A DNA stretch of 64,000 nucleotides from an uncultured Spirochaetota bacterium (GTDB lineage Bacteria; Spirochaetota; UBA4802; UBA5550): positions 46,324 to 110,323 of the forward strand of contig CALMRZ010000023.1 in the NCBI GenBank assembly GCA_937872225.1, given 5' to 3'. The notes under the pieces were generated by a model. That model was not told the origin of the DNA, made no database searches, and was given only the letters and a program-made list of their open reading frames with translations. Numbering within the stretch: position 1 is the first letter of the stretch; every line of letters begins with the position of its first letter. The translations under genes and the position numbers were made by a program. This document shows, in pieces, positions 54,110-63,622 of the stretch.

Positions 54110-54748
54110 ATGGAACTCACCAAACCGACCGTAACGCTGCTTGCGATAACGCCGAACGCAGAGAAACTCATCGAGGAAGCGGGCCGCACCTGCTACCTGT
54201 CCCTTGACCGGATAGCTGACGGGACCGAGAAGAGCTTCATCCGCAACTGCATCAAGCGCGGTCACCACTCCATCCTGGAACACGCGTCGGCGTCGTTCCG
54301 CATCACCGGGGCCTCCCGGGCCTTCACGCACCAGCTGGTGCGGCACCGCCTGGCCAGCTTTTCACAGCAGTCACAGCGCTACGTGGACGAGGCGGGCTTC
54401 AATTACGTTATCCCCGATTCCGTCCTGGCCGACGGGGAGGCGGCGGGCATTTTCAGGGACTTCATGGCCCGCGCGGAGGAGACCTACCGCATCCTCCGGG
54501 ACCGGGGTATCAGGAAGGAGGACGCGCGCTTTGTCCTCCCCAACGCCTCGGAGAGCCAGATCGTGTTTTCCGCGAACTTCAGGGAACTGCGCACGGTCTT
54601 CAGGCTCCGCCTCGACCGGAGCGCCCAGTGGGAGATCCGGCGGGTATGCGTGGAAATGCTGAAGGCCCTCCAGAAGGAAGCGCCGTCGGTGTTCGGCGAT
54701 TTCATTGTTGATGAAGAGACGATGACGGCGCGGTCGGAGCTTTCCTGA
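54110..54748 (+). CDS. thyX: Flavin-dependent thymidylate synthase ThyX
   Basis: Makes dTMP from dUMP using FAD and methylene-tetrahydrofolate. 212 residues from ATG 54110. The ThyX motif RHRxxSxxxxSxR is complete: R78-H79-R80, S83, S88, R90. VLEHASASF-type region reads SILEHASASFRITGASRA, and the C-terminal NFRELRTVFRLRLDRSAQWEIR is typical. It suggests that classical ThyA may be absent, which cannot be tested here. Convergent with the next gene, 12 nt between stops. Confidence 0.96.
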   Translation: MELTKPTVTLLAITPNAEKLIEEAGRTCYLSLDRIADGTEKSFIRNCIKRGHHSILEHASASFRITGASRAFTHQLVRHRLASFSQQSQRYVDEAGFNYVIPDSVLADGEAAGIFRDFMARAEETYRILRDRGIRKEDARFVLPNASESQIVFSANFRELRTVFRLRLDRSAQWEIRRVCVEMLKALQKEAPSVFGDFIVDEETMTARSELS

Positions 54749-54760
54749 TGCCCGGCGATA

Positions 54761-55141
54761 TCAGATCTTTACCACGTATTTTAAAAGCAGCGTGAACAGG
54801 GCCATGAGCATGGTCATGACAAGGGGAAGGGACCAGACCGACCACTTGATGGTCTCGATTTTTGAATCAAGGGCCTTGAATTTCGAGTCACTGGCCTCGA
54901 ATTTTGAATCAATCGCCCCGAATTTTGAATCGATAGCGTCGAATTTTGAATCGATAGCGTCGAAGCGGGCATTCAACTCATCCATCAATTCTTTCTTGAA
55001 GTCACGCCTGAATTGATCAAGCTTCCTGGTAAGCAGGTTTTCGAAACGCATTTCGCTGATCTCGATGATCTCGTCCTTGATGGATTTATATTCATCAAAA
55101 GTGGGTGTTTTTACGTTTGTTTTCGGCATTTTCTTCCCCAT
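54761..55141 (-). CDS. Coiled-coil protein with five heptad repeats and C-terminal membrane helix
   Basis: 126 residues (122 if the ATG at 55129 is used, which sits just after GGGGAAG). Residues 60-94 are five successive seven-residue units of the type F-D-A-I-D-S-K, a parallel coiled coil. A hydrophobic segment (about 103-120) ends the protein, so it is tail-anchored with a cytoplasmic rod. The architecture recalls the Bdr proteins of Borrelia, though relatedness is uncertain. Function unknown. Confidence 0.7.
   Translation of the reverse strand: MGKKMPKTNVKTPTFDEYKSIKDEIIEISEMRFENLLTRKLDQFRRDFKKELMDELNARFDAIDSKFDAIDSKFGAIDSKFEASDSKFKALDSKIETIKWSVWSLPLVMTMLMALFTLLLKYVVKI
54860..54964. repeat. 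Five tandem 21-bp repeats (coding)
   Basis: 105 bp, five units encoding F-[DGEK]-A-[ISL]-D-S-K. The first units (54922-54964) are nearly identical (TTTTGAATCGATAGCGTCGAA), and later ones diverge; slippage or recombination could change copy number. Confidence 0.8.
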
Positions 55142-55282
55142 GGAAATATTTTGCTTTTTATTGAGGGGCCGGTCAAGATTAATTCAACGGATATAATAGA
55201 AAAATGATGGCGGCCCCTATGGGTATTACGAACGGCAGGGGAAAATAGTTAAAAAATTCAAACGTGAGGAATGATTACGGGT

Positions 55283-55312
55283 AAAAAAAGCGCGATTTAG
55301 AACCGCGCCTTT
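55283..55312 (-). terminator. Intrinsic terminator of cheX
   Basis: On the - strand AAGGCGCG, loop, CGCGCTTTTTTT. One wobble pair; T7 follows the stem. Confidence 0.8.
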
Positions 55313-55340
55313 GCCACATCATTGCTCGTCTTTTCTCAGG

Positions 55341-55808
55341 TCACTTCAGGGCCACGTTCATCTCGAGCTGCCCCATGGGGCTGTACAGGTTGATCCCCAG
55401 GGTCGTCTGCTTGATGAGGGTGATGGTGAAGTCCTTGCCCTCGACCACGGTGGGGGTCGTCATGTTGATGCGCTTTCCGGTGGTGGCGAAGAGGTTCATG
55501 GCGTTCCCGGTTATCATGTTGGCCATCTCGCCCATGACGTCCTTGTATTCGTGCTTCACCTGGTCGTCCGTCAGGCCCGGCACCAGGGTCTGGGCTATCT
55601 TGAAGGCCATGTTGTATCCCATGCTGTAGACCACTTCGCCGGTTACGCCGCCCGTTATGCCGATAAGTATCGCCACGTCCAGGGACGGTATCGGGCTTTC
55701 CTTGATGACCAGCTTGCCCCGCCGCAGATCGACGTTGAGGATCGATTTGAACACGGCGCTCGCGGCCTCAAGAAAAGGATTTACGAATTCGGCGTTAATG
55801 TTGACCAT
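55341..55808 (-). CDS. cheX: Chemotaxis protein CheX (CheY-P phosphatase)
   Basis: 155 residues. Dephosphorylates CheY-P. CheC/CheX/FliY active-site pattern E-x2-N is seen as VMGEMANMITGNAM (E94, N97), followed at the usual distance by a Pro (TTPTVV). The beta-strand pattern and the size match CheX, the phosphatase of spirochaetes. Possibly co-transcribed with the upstream chaperone gene 61 nt away, although no functional link is known. Confidence 0.85.
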   Translation of the reverse strand: MVNINAEFVNPFLEAASAVFKSILNVDLRRGKLVIKESPIPSLDVAILIGITGGVTGEVVYSMGYNMAFKIAQTLVPGLTDDQVKHEYKDVMGEMANMITGNAMNLFATTGKRINMTTPTVVEGKDFTITLIKQTTLGINLYSPMGQLEMNVALK

Positions 55809-55869
55809 ATACGGGCAGAACCTCGCTTCATTTGTTCAAAAGTACAGGTAGCACACGGCTTATTATATA

Positions 55870-57000
55870 TCAATCAGTTTTTAAATTTTTTACGATTTTT
55901 GAGCCTTCATACAGCTTCTGCATCAGGTTCCCGGTGATCATCCTGACGCTTTCCTGTTCAAGGCCGCCAGCGATGGCGGCCCGGTCCTTCTCGGGGACAT
56001 CGTCCTTTTTTATATCCTTCACCACCGGCGTGAAGATATACATGCCGGAATCCGAGGAAATGATGCGCGACGATTTGTTTTGCCCGATCTCCATGAAGTC
56101 TTCCAGAAATATCTTGGAATTGTTGAGGCCCGTTACCGGCTGGTTCCTGTCGTCGGTGAGGCGCTCGCCGGCCTTGAACATCTTCGAAAGGGTCACGGTA
56201 CCCCTCAAAACCGCCTGGGCCTCGTCAAAGGAGCCGCCCTGAAGGGCTATGGCGTTGACCCGGTCGATGATCTTTTTCTTGATACCGGCCAGCTTGGCGG
56301 ACTCGAGCTTCTTCTTGATGCGGTCGCGGTCGGTCGTGGGGTCCTTGACCTCCTTCTTGTTTTTCTCCATCTCCGCGGTGATCTCGGCGTCGGATACCGC
56401 GGTCTCGGCCGCGAACATCCTCTTCATGTCCATGGCGCTTAAGTAGGAGTACTTGACCTGTATCCGCGAATTGACGGCACGGTATTCCGCGTCCACCTCG
56501 GAAGAAGGAACGGCGACGCCCATCCTGAGGAACTGCAGGTAGCGGTCCCGGAGAAGGTCCCTGCGGATCGTCTTCTGGAGGTCGTTGAAGCTTATGTTCA
56601 CCCGCTCGAGGAAAATATTGAGCCGTTCCGCGTTCAGCGTGCCGGTGGCCGGGTCCTTCAGGCCCGGTATGTTGAGGATGTAGTCCTTGACCGCGTCATC
56701 GCTGACGGAAAAGCCGGCCTTGCGCGCGTCTTGAAGAAGGAGGACGTCGTTGATGAAATAGGAGAGGATCATGGCGTCCATCTTTTTTTCGCCCCGCATG
56801 TCGCCGAACCTGCTGTCCCGGTACCGGAGGTAATCCAGGCGGTCCACCTTTTCGCCGTTTACGTAGGCGATGGCAGTCTGGTCGAGGCCCATCCGGGAAA
56901 TGAAATCCGGCATGCCGAAGGATATGACGATGATCAGGACGAAGAAACCGGTCACGGCATAACTTACTATTTTCACTATCGGTGATTTTGAATCGAACAT
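55870..57000 (-). CDS. PpiD/SurA-like periplasmic chaperone without PPIase domain
   Basis: 376 residues with an N-terminal membrane anchor (VTGFFVLIIVISFGMPDFISR), then the SurA_N-type helical module: AYVNGEKVDRLDYLRYRD, INDVLLLQDARKAGFSVSDDAVKDYI and SFNDLQKTIRRDLLRDRYLQFL. The region between about 190 and 330 lacks the parvulin signature, so it likely acts only as a chaperone for exported proteins. Confidence 0.75.
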   Translation of the reverse strand: MFDSKSPIVKIVSYAVTGFFVLIIVISFGMPDFISRMGLDQTAIAYVNGEKVDRLDYLRYRDSRFGDMRGEKKMDAMILSYFINDVLLLQDARKAGFSVSDDAVKDYILNIPGLKDPATGTLNAERLNIFLERVNISFNDLQKTIRRDLLRDRYLQFLRMGVAVPSSEVDAEYRAVNSRIQVKYSYLSAMDMKRMFAAETAVSDAEITAEMEKNKKEVKDPTTDRDRIKKKLESAKLAGIKKKIIDRVNAIALQGGSFDEAQAVLRGTVTLSKMFKAGERLTDDRNQPVTGLNNSKIFLEDFMEIGQNKSSRIISSDSGMYIFTPVVKDIKKDDVPEKDRAAIAGGLEQESVRMITGNLMQKLYEGSKIVKNLKTD

Positions 57001-57085
57001 GGCTGTTTTCCTTTTAGTATGTGCGTATTGACGGTCTGATCCACGATATGCGGGTCCGCGGCCTCATTTTGTCAATGAGATTATT

Positions 57086-57256
57086 CTATTCCGAAGGGGT
57101 CTCGGCCTCGTCAACCAGCATCACCGGGATACCGTCCCTCACCGGGTAGCGTCGCCCGCATTCGGTGCAGATGATCTTTTCCTCTTTGGTGTTATATTCG
57201 ATGTCGCCCCGGCACGCGGGACAGGCCAGTATCTCCAGGAGCTTGGTGTCAATCAT
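57086..57256 (-). CDS. Trm112-like zinc mini-protein
   Basis: 56 residues, found by reading the sequence directly. MIDTKLLEILACPACRGDIEY opens it (shown here only in part elsewhere): cysteines C12, C15, C30 and C33 form a zinc site, followed by YPVRDGIPVMLVDEA, the signature of Trm112/YcaR proteins. Archaeal and eukaryal Trm112 activates methyltransferases; the bacterial role is unclear. GAGG lies about 7 nt before the start. It precedes the PpiD-like gene by 85 nt. Confidence 0.88.
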   Translation of the reverse strand: MIDTKLLEILACPACRGDIEYNTKEEKIICTECGRRYPVRDGIPVMLVDEAETPSE

Positions 57257-57621
57257 ACCCTACCTCGTTTTGTATTGTAGCACGGTTATGGACGGTTTAA
57301 GGAATTCCGTCAATAAAAAAATATCAAGCACCTATCAGCAAAATTGCTGACCCCAAAATCACCAATTTAGTCATGAAAATAAATTGACAATAGCCCTCCA
57401 GGATAAAAAGAATAGCAAATTCCTCCACCTGTACAGGGTATTCCCTGTAGATGATATCTCGCGGGCTTTATAGTTATCGATAATTCCATTTCCGTAATCA
57501 GCCGGAATGGGTCGTATCGTGTCCGCACGCGGGGACGTGTGCCTTCTGCCGGTGACGGCGGATGCAGCTATTTTATTGTAAGCAGTTATGCGACAAGTCT
57601 ATTGATTCAGCGGGACAATTG
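57257..57621. other. Intergenic region with palindrome
   Basis: Contains TACAGGG-TATT-CCCTGTA (57432-57449), a perfect 7-bp-arm palindrome, and TTGACA at 57384-57389 with only a weak -10 (AAGAAT). The stretch AAATTGCTGACCCCAAAAT (57340-57358) resembles the GCTCTGACCCC motif next to the RAYT gene at the end of the window and may be a remnant. No gene seen. Confidence 0.45.
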
Positions 57622-59418
57622 ATGATCGGACGGAACAGACATCACGGATTGCGCGTATCAGCCGCGGCCATGGCGGCGCTGGCCCTGTTCTGCGACGGGA
57701 GGCTCCATGGGGAGTACCTGTTTCTGAAGAACGGCACCGTGATGGAGGGAAAGATCCTGAACGAATCGCCGGCGTCCATGACCGTGCTCTCCCGGGACGG
57801 GAAAACGGTGACCGTGCAACGGGATACGGTTTTACGGGTGATGTACACGCAGCTCTACCGCGGCAAGATCTATATCCAGAAGACGGACGGGAAGGTCATC
57901 GAGGCCTACATCATCGACGAGGACCAGGAGTATTACACGGTCAGGCCTGAACTGAACAGCCCCCGGGAGTTCACGATACGGCGCGACGACGTCCTGTTCA
58001 TGACGCGGAAAAACCCCTCCGCCCTGGAGGGACGGGTCTCCCACCGGCACGTGGACCTCGCCTGGCGGAGGCCCTATACGCCGGACAACCCGGTCAGGCA
58101 TTTCAAGATTTATCTTCGTGGCAAGGGCGGCGATTATGCCGTTGCCGGCGTGACATCGGGAACGACGTTCCGCGTTAAGGGGCTCCGGTGCAACAGCGAG
58201 TATTCCGCCATGGTGACGGCCGTGGACAAAGGCGGGTCGGAATCGCTGCCGAGCAACGTTGTCAGGTTCACCACGCTGAAGGGCAGGCCGGGTCCACCCG
58301 GCCGCGTGCGCCTGGTCTCGGTCGTGTCCGGCGCGGACGGCTCCTGCACCGCGAGCCTGGCCTGGGACAGCGCGGCCGATCCCTGCGGCGGCACCGTGAC
58401 CGAATACGGCCTCTATCTCAAAGACCTCACCGCCGGGGCGTCCGCCGCCGTCGTTACGGGGAATCAACGGTTCCCGGGATACCGCCCGGCGGGGAAGACG
58501 CCGGGCACTGCCATCAAAATCCCGGGCCTGAAAGACAGGGCCCGCTACCGGGTCATTGTGACGTCAATCGACAACACCAGGGACGAGTCGGCATCGGGAA
58601 GATCCCTGTCCTTCACCACCGAAAACCGGATGCCGGATTATCCCTATCCTGTTTCTTGCGAAAATATAATAGCCGGAAGCGGCACGGAACAAGCGGTGAA
58701 GATCTCATGGGAAAAGGCCGACGACCCCGACGGGTCCGTTACCGGCTACCGGGTATACCGGAAGTCGAAGAAGGAACCGGCGCTTCTTGGCACAACGGAA
58801 AAGACCGAGTTTACGGCGAAGAACCTTCCCGCCGGTGAACAGCATTATTTCACGGTGCGCTCCGTGGACAACCGCGGCGGCGAATCTCCCGACAGCCCTA
58901 TCGCGTCGACCGGCCTGGTGCGCTATGCTGACATCACGGCGAAGGGCGCTTTTCTCATCGCGGCAGGGCGATACGGCCGCCTCTATAATCCAGGGTACGG
59001 CGCGACCGCGGCGGTGTCGGCGGAGAACCTGTTCCTGGACCGGATGACCCTAGGCCTTGAGGCGGGATATTTTCATTTCAGCGGGAAGACCGGGGCGTCC
59101 CGGGAGGCATCCCTGGTCCCGTTCATGGCGGAGATGTCATACCGGTTCCGCCTTGCCCGGTGGGTGTCCCTTGAGCCGGCAATCGGCTTCGGCGGATGCT
59201 ATAATCGGGCCAGCGTCAACACCGCCGGTCTCTATTTTATGAACAGGTACGCGGAACGGAACGCGGTGGAGTTTATCTTTTCATCCGGCGCCCAGGCCGT
59301 GCTCACCCTGGGGAAGACGGCCCTTGTCCAGGTCGGGGGATCGTACCACGGCATTGCCGAGAGGGGCGGACTCATGAGCTTTTTTTCAATCCATGGCGGG
59401 GCCGGGGTGCGGATTTAG
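57622..59418 (+). CDS. FN3-repeat protein with C-terminal beta-barrel-type domain
   Basis: 598 residues from ATG 57622 (TTG-like context upstream makes 57562 less likely). Signal peptide, then a small beta domain with KNGTVMEGKILNE and a repeat of it, both resembling an SpoIIQ- or SH3-like 'hydrophobic-strand' fold. Three fibronectin-III-like units follow (about 145-235, 240-345, 350-450; e.g. VDLAWRRP, FRVKGLRCNSEYSAMVTAVDKGG). The last ~150 residues (GAFLIAAGRYGRLYNPG to GAGVRI) alternate like an outer-membrane barrel. Probably a surface protein. Confidence 0.65.
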   Translation: MIGRNRHHGLRVSAAAMAALALFCDGRLHGEYLFLKNGTVMEGKILNESPASMTVLSRDGKTVTVQRDTVLRVMYTQLYRGKIYIQKTDGKVIEAYIIDEDQEYYTVRPELNSPREFTIRRDDVLFMTRKNPSALEGRVSHRHVDLAWRRPYTPDNPVRHFKIYLRGKGGDYAVAGVTSGTTFRVKGLRCNSEYSAMVTAVDKGGSESLPSNVVRFTTLKGRPGPPGRVRLVSVVSGADGSCTASLAWDSAADPCGGTVTEYGLYLKDLTAGASAAVVTGNQRFPGYRPAGKTPGTAIKIPGLKDRARYRVIVTSIDNTRDESASGRSLSFTTENRMPDYPYPVSCENIIAGSGTEQAVKISWEKADDPDGSVTGYRVYRKSKKEPALLGTTEKTEFTAKNLPAGEQHYFTVRSVDNRGGESPDSPIASTGLVRYADITAKGAFLIAAGRYGRLYNPGYGATAAVSAENLFLDRMTLGLEAGYFHFSGKTGASREASLVPFMAEMSYRFRLARWVSLEPAIGFGGCYNRASVNTAGLYFMNRYAERNAVEFIFSSGAQAVLTLGKTALVQVGGSYHGIAERGGLMSFFSIHGGAGVRI

Positions 59419-59448
59419 AAAAATATACAACAGATATGGAGGATTTGA

Positions 59449-61704
59449 ATGATGAGGTTTATCACACAACGCGTTTTTTCAATTGTTACTATTATTTCAA
59501 TCACGATAATCGCGGGATGCGGCAACCTGTATAATGACATCCTGGGCAAGGAGAGAATAGTATTGCTGAATACCGGCCTGGGTCCCAATCAACAAGATGA
59601 TGAAGACAGAACGCCCCTGTTGCCGCCCACCAACGGCCTGGTGCAGGCCATGGCCGTGTCGGGCGACACGGTGTATATCGGCGGCAGTTTTACCAGGGTC
59701 GACGGGTATTCATACGGCGCGATCATTGATCCGGTCACGGGCGATATTCCCGCAGGGGTAACGCCGCCCATCATAAACGGTCCGGTGTACACGTCAATAC
59801 CGGACGGCAGCGGCGGCTGGTACATAGGCGGGGCCTTTACCAGCGTCAATGGACAGGAGCGAAGGGGGATCGCGAGGATCAATGGGGATGGGAGTCTGCA
59901 TGAATGGGATTTGATTACCAATGGCACAGTATCGAAAATTGTTAAATATAACAATTACTTGATCATAAATGGAAGTTTCTCAAAAATTGGCGATACATAT
60001 ATACAAAATCTTGCCATGGTCAATATATCTACCGGGGAATTATGTAATTTTACTGTTAATGACGTAAACTCAGGAAAACTATATTCAGGATTTAATATAC
60101 TTTTTGATGCTATCCATGATATGGCTGTTTCAAATAACAAACTGATTGCAGTTGGAGGATCAGTTGGAATTTTTCCTGATAGGGTTGAATCAGGTTTTAT
60201 ATGGGGAGTGGACTTGATTGCAAAAAAAACTCTTTACTATTTATCGACTGACTCAAGAGCAACTACAGTTATATGTGATGGTAAGAGGGCATATGTTGGA
60301 GGTACGTTCACTACAATTGGGAAGGCATCAAGAAAGAGGATTGCCGCTATCAATATTACCAGTGGATCGATATCCTTATGGAATCCCAGCGCAAATTATA
60401 ATGTATCAGAAATTGCTGTAAATGGCGGCATAGTTTATGCGGTAGGTGATTTTACCAGAATCGGCGGTAAATACAGGAATAGAATTGCTGCTTTAAGCGC
60501 TGTTACCGGCCTGGCATTACAATGGAATCCTGGCGCGAATGATTTGGTCACTTCCATTTATTTTATACGTAATTTTGCCTATATCTGCGGGTATTTTACC
60601 ATGTTCGGCGATAAATCCTACAATGGATTAGCTGCTTATGATATTAAGAACGGAAAAGCAACAACGTGGAACCCTGGAATGTCAGGAAATAGAATACAAA
60701 CCGTTAATGGCAATGGGAATGCTTTATTTGTCGGCGGTTACTTCACCGGCTATTATGCGCAGGAAAGGAACCATATCGCGGCACTGGACGCAGTGACCGG
60801 GAAAATAAAGCCGTGGAACCCCGGCGCGGACGCCCCTGTTTTTTGTCTTGCTGTTAACGATAATGCTATTTACGCCGGCGGTGAATTCAAATCAGCCGGC
60901 GGCGCCGCCAGAAACCATCTGGCAGCCTTTGATATCGCAACCGGAAATGTCAATCCATGGAATCCCGATGCCGATGATCATGTCTACTCCCTGTGCGTTG
61001 ACGGGAATACGGTACTTGCCGGAGGCAGGTTTACATCGATCAGCGGGACTCCGAGAAACCGCATTGCAGGCATAGACGTCATTACCGGTGTTCCGACCCC
61101 ATGGGACCCCGGGGCCAATGACTGGGTGTCCTCTTTGGCGGTGAAGGATGGCACCGTATACGCCGGCGGACGCTTTACGGAAATCGGCGGCGCCCGAAGA
61201 AACAGGATAGCCGCCATTGATGGGGCGAGCGGCAAGGCCCTTTCATGGAATCCCGGCGCCAATGGGTGCGTGTATGCCATTGCCGTCAACGGCAATACCC
61301 TGTATGCCGGAGGTGGCTTTACCAGTATCGACAATAAGCAGAGAAATCATATTGCGGCCATTGATACTTCTAGGGGTGATCTTTTTCCATGGAACCCGGC
61401 CACAGATAGCGATGTATATTCCATATCCATAAGCGGAAACACGATATATGCGGGCGGCAATTTTTCTTTGGTGAACGGCGCTTCAAGGAAATACTTCACC
61501 GCCCTTGATGCAGCGGCGGGTAACGTTCTACAAACTCCTGAAACTGATGGCGCCATTCACACTCTGAATTTCACAGGGACCAGGGTTTTTTCAGGGGGAA
61601 ATTTTATAAGCTTCGGCGGACGCTGGAACAGTGGCATCGCTGCGCTTGACGCGGGATCGGGGAACATGATCGAGTGGGGGCCTGATATTTCTGAAAAGAA
61701 TTAA
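59449..61704 (+). CDS. DUF5122 (delta-60 repeat) beta-propeller lipoprotein
   Basis: 751 residues. Lipobox IAGC (Cys about 24), a linker, then about twelve repeats of ~45 residues following the pattern V-Y-A-G-G-x-F-T-x-I-G-G-x-x-R-N-x-I-A-A-x-D-x-x-T-G-x-x-x-x-W-N-P-G-A. This is the DUF5122/delta-60 repeat predicted to form beta-propellers on the cell surface. The middle of the gene (about 59930-60720) is AT-rich while both ends are GC-rich. ATG 59449 or 59452. Confidence 0.8.
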   Translation: MMRFITQRVFSIVTIISITIIAGCGNLYNDILGKERIVLLNTGLGPNQQDDEDRTPLLPPTNGLVQAMAVSGDTVYIGGSFTRVDGYSYGAIIDPVTGDIPAGVTPPIINGPVYTSIPDGSGGWYIGGAFTSVNGQERRGIARINGDGSLHEWDLITNGTVSKIVKYNNYLIINGSFSKIGDTYIQNLAMVNISTGELCNFTVNDVNSGKLYSGFNILFDAIHDMAVSNNKLIAVGGSVGIFPDRVESGFIWGVDLIAKKTLYYLSTDSRATTVICDGKRAYVGGTFTTIGKASRKRIAAINITSGSISLWNPSANYNVSEIAVNGGIVYAVGDFTRIGGKYRNRIAALSAVTGLALQWNPGANDLVTSIYFIRNFAYICGYFTMFGDKSYNGLAAYDIKNGKATTWNPGMSGNRIQTVNGNGNALFVGGYFTGYYAQERNHIAALDAVTGKIKPWNPGADAPVFCLAVNDNAIYAGGEFKSAGGAARNHLAAFDIATGNVNPWNPDADDHVYSLCVDGNTVLAGGRFTSISGTPRNRIAGIDVITGVPTPWDPGANDWVSSLAVKDGTVYAGGRFTEIGGARRNRIAAIDGASGKALSWNPGANGCVYAIAVNGNTLYAGGGFTSIDNKQRNHIAAIDTSRGDLFPWNPATDSDVYSISISGNTIYAGGNFSLVNGASRKYFTALDAAAGNVLQTPETDGAIHTLNFTGTRVFSGGNFISFGGRWNSGIAALDAGSGNMIEWGPDISEKN

Positions 61705-61724
61705 TGATGCAAACCTCCGGGCAC

Positions 61725-61754
61725 AATCCCCGCACCGTGGCGCGGGGATTTTCA
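61725..61754. terminator. Bidirectional intrinsic terminator
   Basis: 9-bp stem AATCCCCGC / GCGGGGATT with loop ACCGTGGC, between the convergent propeller and M30 genes; TTTTC follows on the + strand. Confidence 0.7.
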
Positions 61755-61783
61755 TGTGTACCGGGGCATCCGACTTTGTACTA

Positions 61784-63622
61784 CTATTTCGCCACTACGG
61801 TCAAGCGGACGTTTCTCCTCAGCTTGATGTTCCAGGTTTGCGGTCCGGTTAAACCCTGGGCGGCCTTGTAGTAAATGTTGGATGCCTTGGGCATGGAATA
61901 ATATGTCGGCAGGGGGTGGCTTTCGCTGTAGATATAGGGGCCGTCCTGAATCAGTATGGTATCCCCTGTTTTTTTATCTATCGGTGCGTATCTGTAATTA
62001 TACATGTTTATCGAACCAACATTGTAACTGGTAGATCCATAACTATCGGTAAACCAATCTCCGCTATTGTATTTATAATCATCCAAGGTGTTTATTTTAT
62101 CCGACAACAATGTTGAGACGCCCCAACGGGCAAGGATATCGCCGAAGGCCGTGGGCGATCCGGCATGAGACAAAGCGTATTGAGATAAGGCGTATTCAAT
62201 GGCCCGGTAATCGGTGTAGGCGTTGTGTATAACATCATGGAAAAATTGGGGGCCGCCGTAATTGCGCGCCAGGTAGGCCCCCAGGGCATAGTTTATGGAA
62301 TAACTGATGGCAACATCATCTCCGCTGTACCAGTTGGTAACCGAGGCTTCGTCAAAATAGATGAATATGGGGAGTCGTCCTTTTTTGTTTTCGATTGGGC
62401 CATCAGATCCATAGAGATATGACACTCCCCGCGGACCATTGACTTGTAGTTTATCAGCCACCAGATCTTCTGTTACCATGGAACTCATTTCGTCGATCCA
62501 GGTCTCAGTGCCGGCGCCATTGGTACGCAATACCGTTTTCTGGTAGAAGTGGATCATGTGCTGGAACTCGTGGGCCAAAGCTGATAATATTTCATCACTG
62601 GGAATACCTGGAACCATGTTGCCATAGACATAAGCATCCATGTAGAACATGACCCTCTCATTGGAAATGCTATAAACGGATTTTTTAAAGTTATCCTTGG
62701 CCCAGAAATATCCTAGGACTACTCCTTTAGAAGTTCCCGTTTTGTCCCCATCAATATCATAAAGAAGAATGGTTATCTCATCATTTGGGGTGATCAGCAA
62801 CTTCTTGTCGTCTGTTGATACGCTGCTCCAATCGGTGCCGCCATATTCTGTGCCGTAAATATTGGTGACCCAATCGTATATGTCATTGTAGACGTTGTCT
62901 TTAAGAAAATTATCTGCCATATTCTGAATTAATGTACTATCAATTAAACTCAAGCAATCGTTGGCAACCCAAATGTTTAGAGTCTTGTTGCCATAACTGG
63001 TTTCGACGGGGGATGGTGAAACATATTGGCATGTAGCATCAATCGTATGCCCGTATATATCTATAATGAAAGACCCCGATTGATCTTTGTAATCATAATT
63101 TGGTTTTGTAGAAGGTAATAAGCTTAATAGCATATTTACAGGATTGATTGTATTCAGATAAGCATAGGGATTTCGGTTGAACTCGCTGATCTCAGGCTTC
63201 CCCTTCATGGGATGGCTGTCCATTTCCAGTGATTTAGGCTTTGATACTGTTAGGGGTAAAGCGCTCTGGGTCACGCTCTTGGTGCTGCTGATGACAGGAT
63301 ATGTTGAGTTTTGTGAAGGGCTGATGTTGGTGAAAATGAAATAGATGTCTTTTGTCTCGGCGCCTGTGTCAAAGGTGTAATCGAAGCTGACGTTATCTCC
63401 CGCTGTTTGCTCAGGGATATTAAGGTGGTAATAATCGTATCCGGTTCCCAGAGTATCTGTAAACACATTATTTAATGGGGCGATTTCAGTATAGGAAAAA
63501 TTTTCCAGGGCAAGGAGGCTGCTCATCTGGTCTGATCTGCTGGAATTACCGGAATTACAATAGGTAAAGAACAACAGGGAACTAAATAGAATTATATAGG
63601 TAATATAGCTTAATTTTTTCAT
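61784..63622 (-). CDS. M30-type zinc metallopeptidase lipoprotein
   Basis: 612 residues. Lipobox FTYC with Cys 22. The active site is ALAHEFQHMIHFYQK (H351, E352, H355) followed by WIDEMSSMVTED, where E378 is the third zinc ligand: the gluzincin-type HExxH...E pattern of M30 (hyicolysin-like) peptidases, known in treponemes and leptospires. An N-terminal pre-peptidase-like domain (about 45-110) resembles PPC folds. The gene is locally AT-rich. Likely surface-exposed. Confidence 0.82.
   Translation of the reverse strand: MKKLSYITYIILFSSLLFFTYCNSGNSSRSDQMSSLLALENFSYTEIAPLNNVFTDTLGTGYDYYHLNIPEQTAGDNVSFDYTFDTGAETKDIYFIFTNISPSQNSTYPVISSTKSVTQSALPLTVSKPKSLEMDSHPMKGKPEISEFNRNPYAYLNTINPVNMLLSLLPSTKPNYDYKDQSGSFIIDIYGHTIDATCQYVSPSPVETSYGNKTLNIWVANDCLSLIDSTLIQNMADNFLKDNVYNDIYDWVTNIYGTEYGGTDWSSVSTDDKKLLITPNDEITILLYDIDGDKTGTSKGVVLGYFWAKDNFKKSVYSISNERVMFYMDAYVYGNMVPGIPSDEILSALAHEFQHMIHFYQKTVLRTNGAGTETWIDEMSSMVTEDLVADKLQVNGPRGVSYLYGSDGPIENKKGRLPIFIYFDEASVTNWYSGDDVAISYSINYALGAYLARNYGGPQFFHDVIHNAYTDYRAIEYALSQYALSHAGSPTAFGDILARWGVSTLLSDKINTLDDYKYNSGDWFTDSYGSTSYNVGSINMYNYRYAPIDKKTGDTILIQDGPYIYSESHPLPTYYSMPKASNIYYKAAQGLTGPQTWNIKLRRNVRLTVVAK

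Noticed and set aside
54856..54970. Tandem repeats considered as a CRISPR array
   Set aside because: The 21-bp units are contiguous without spacers and encode heptads in frame.
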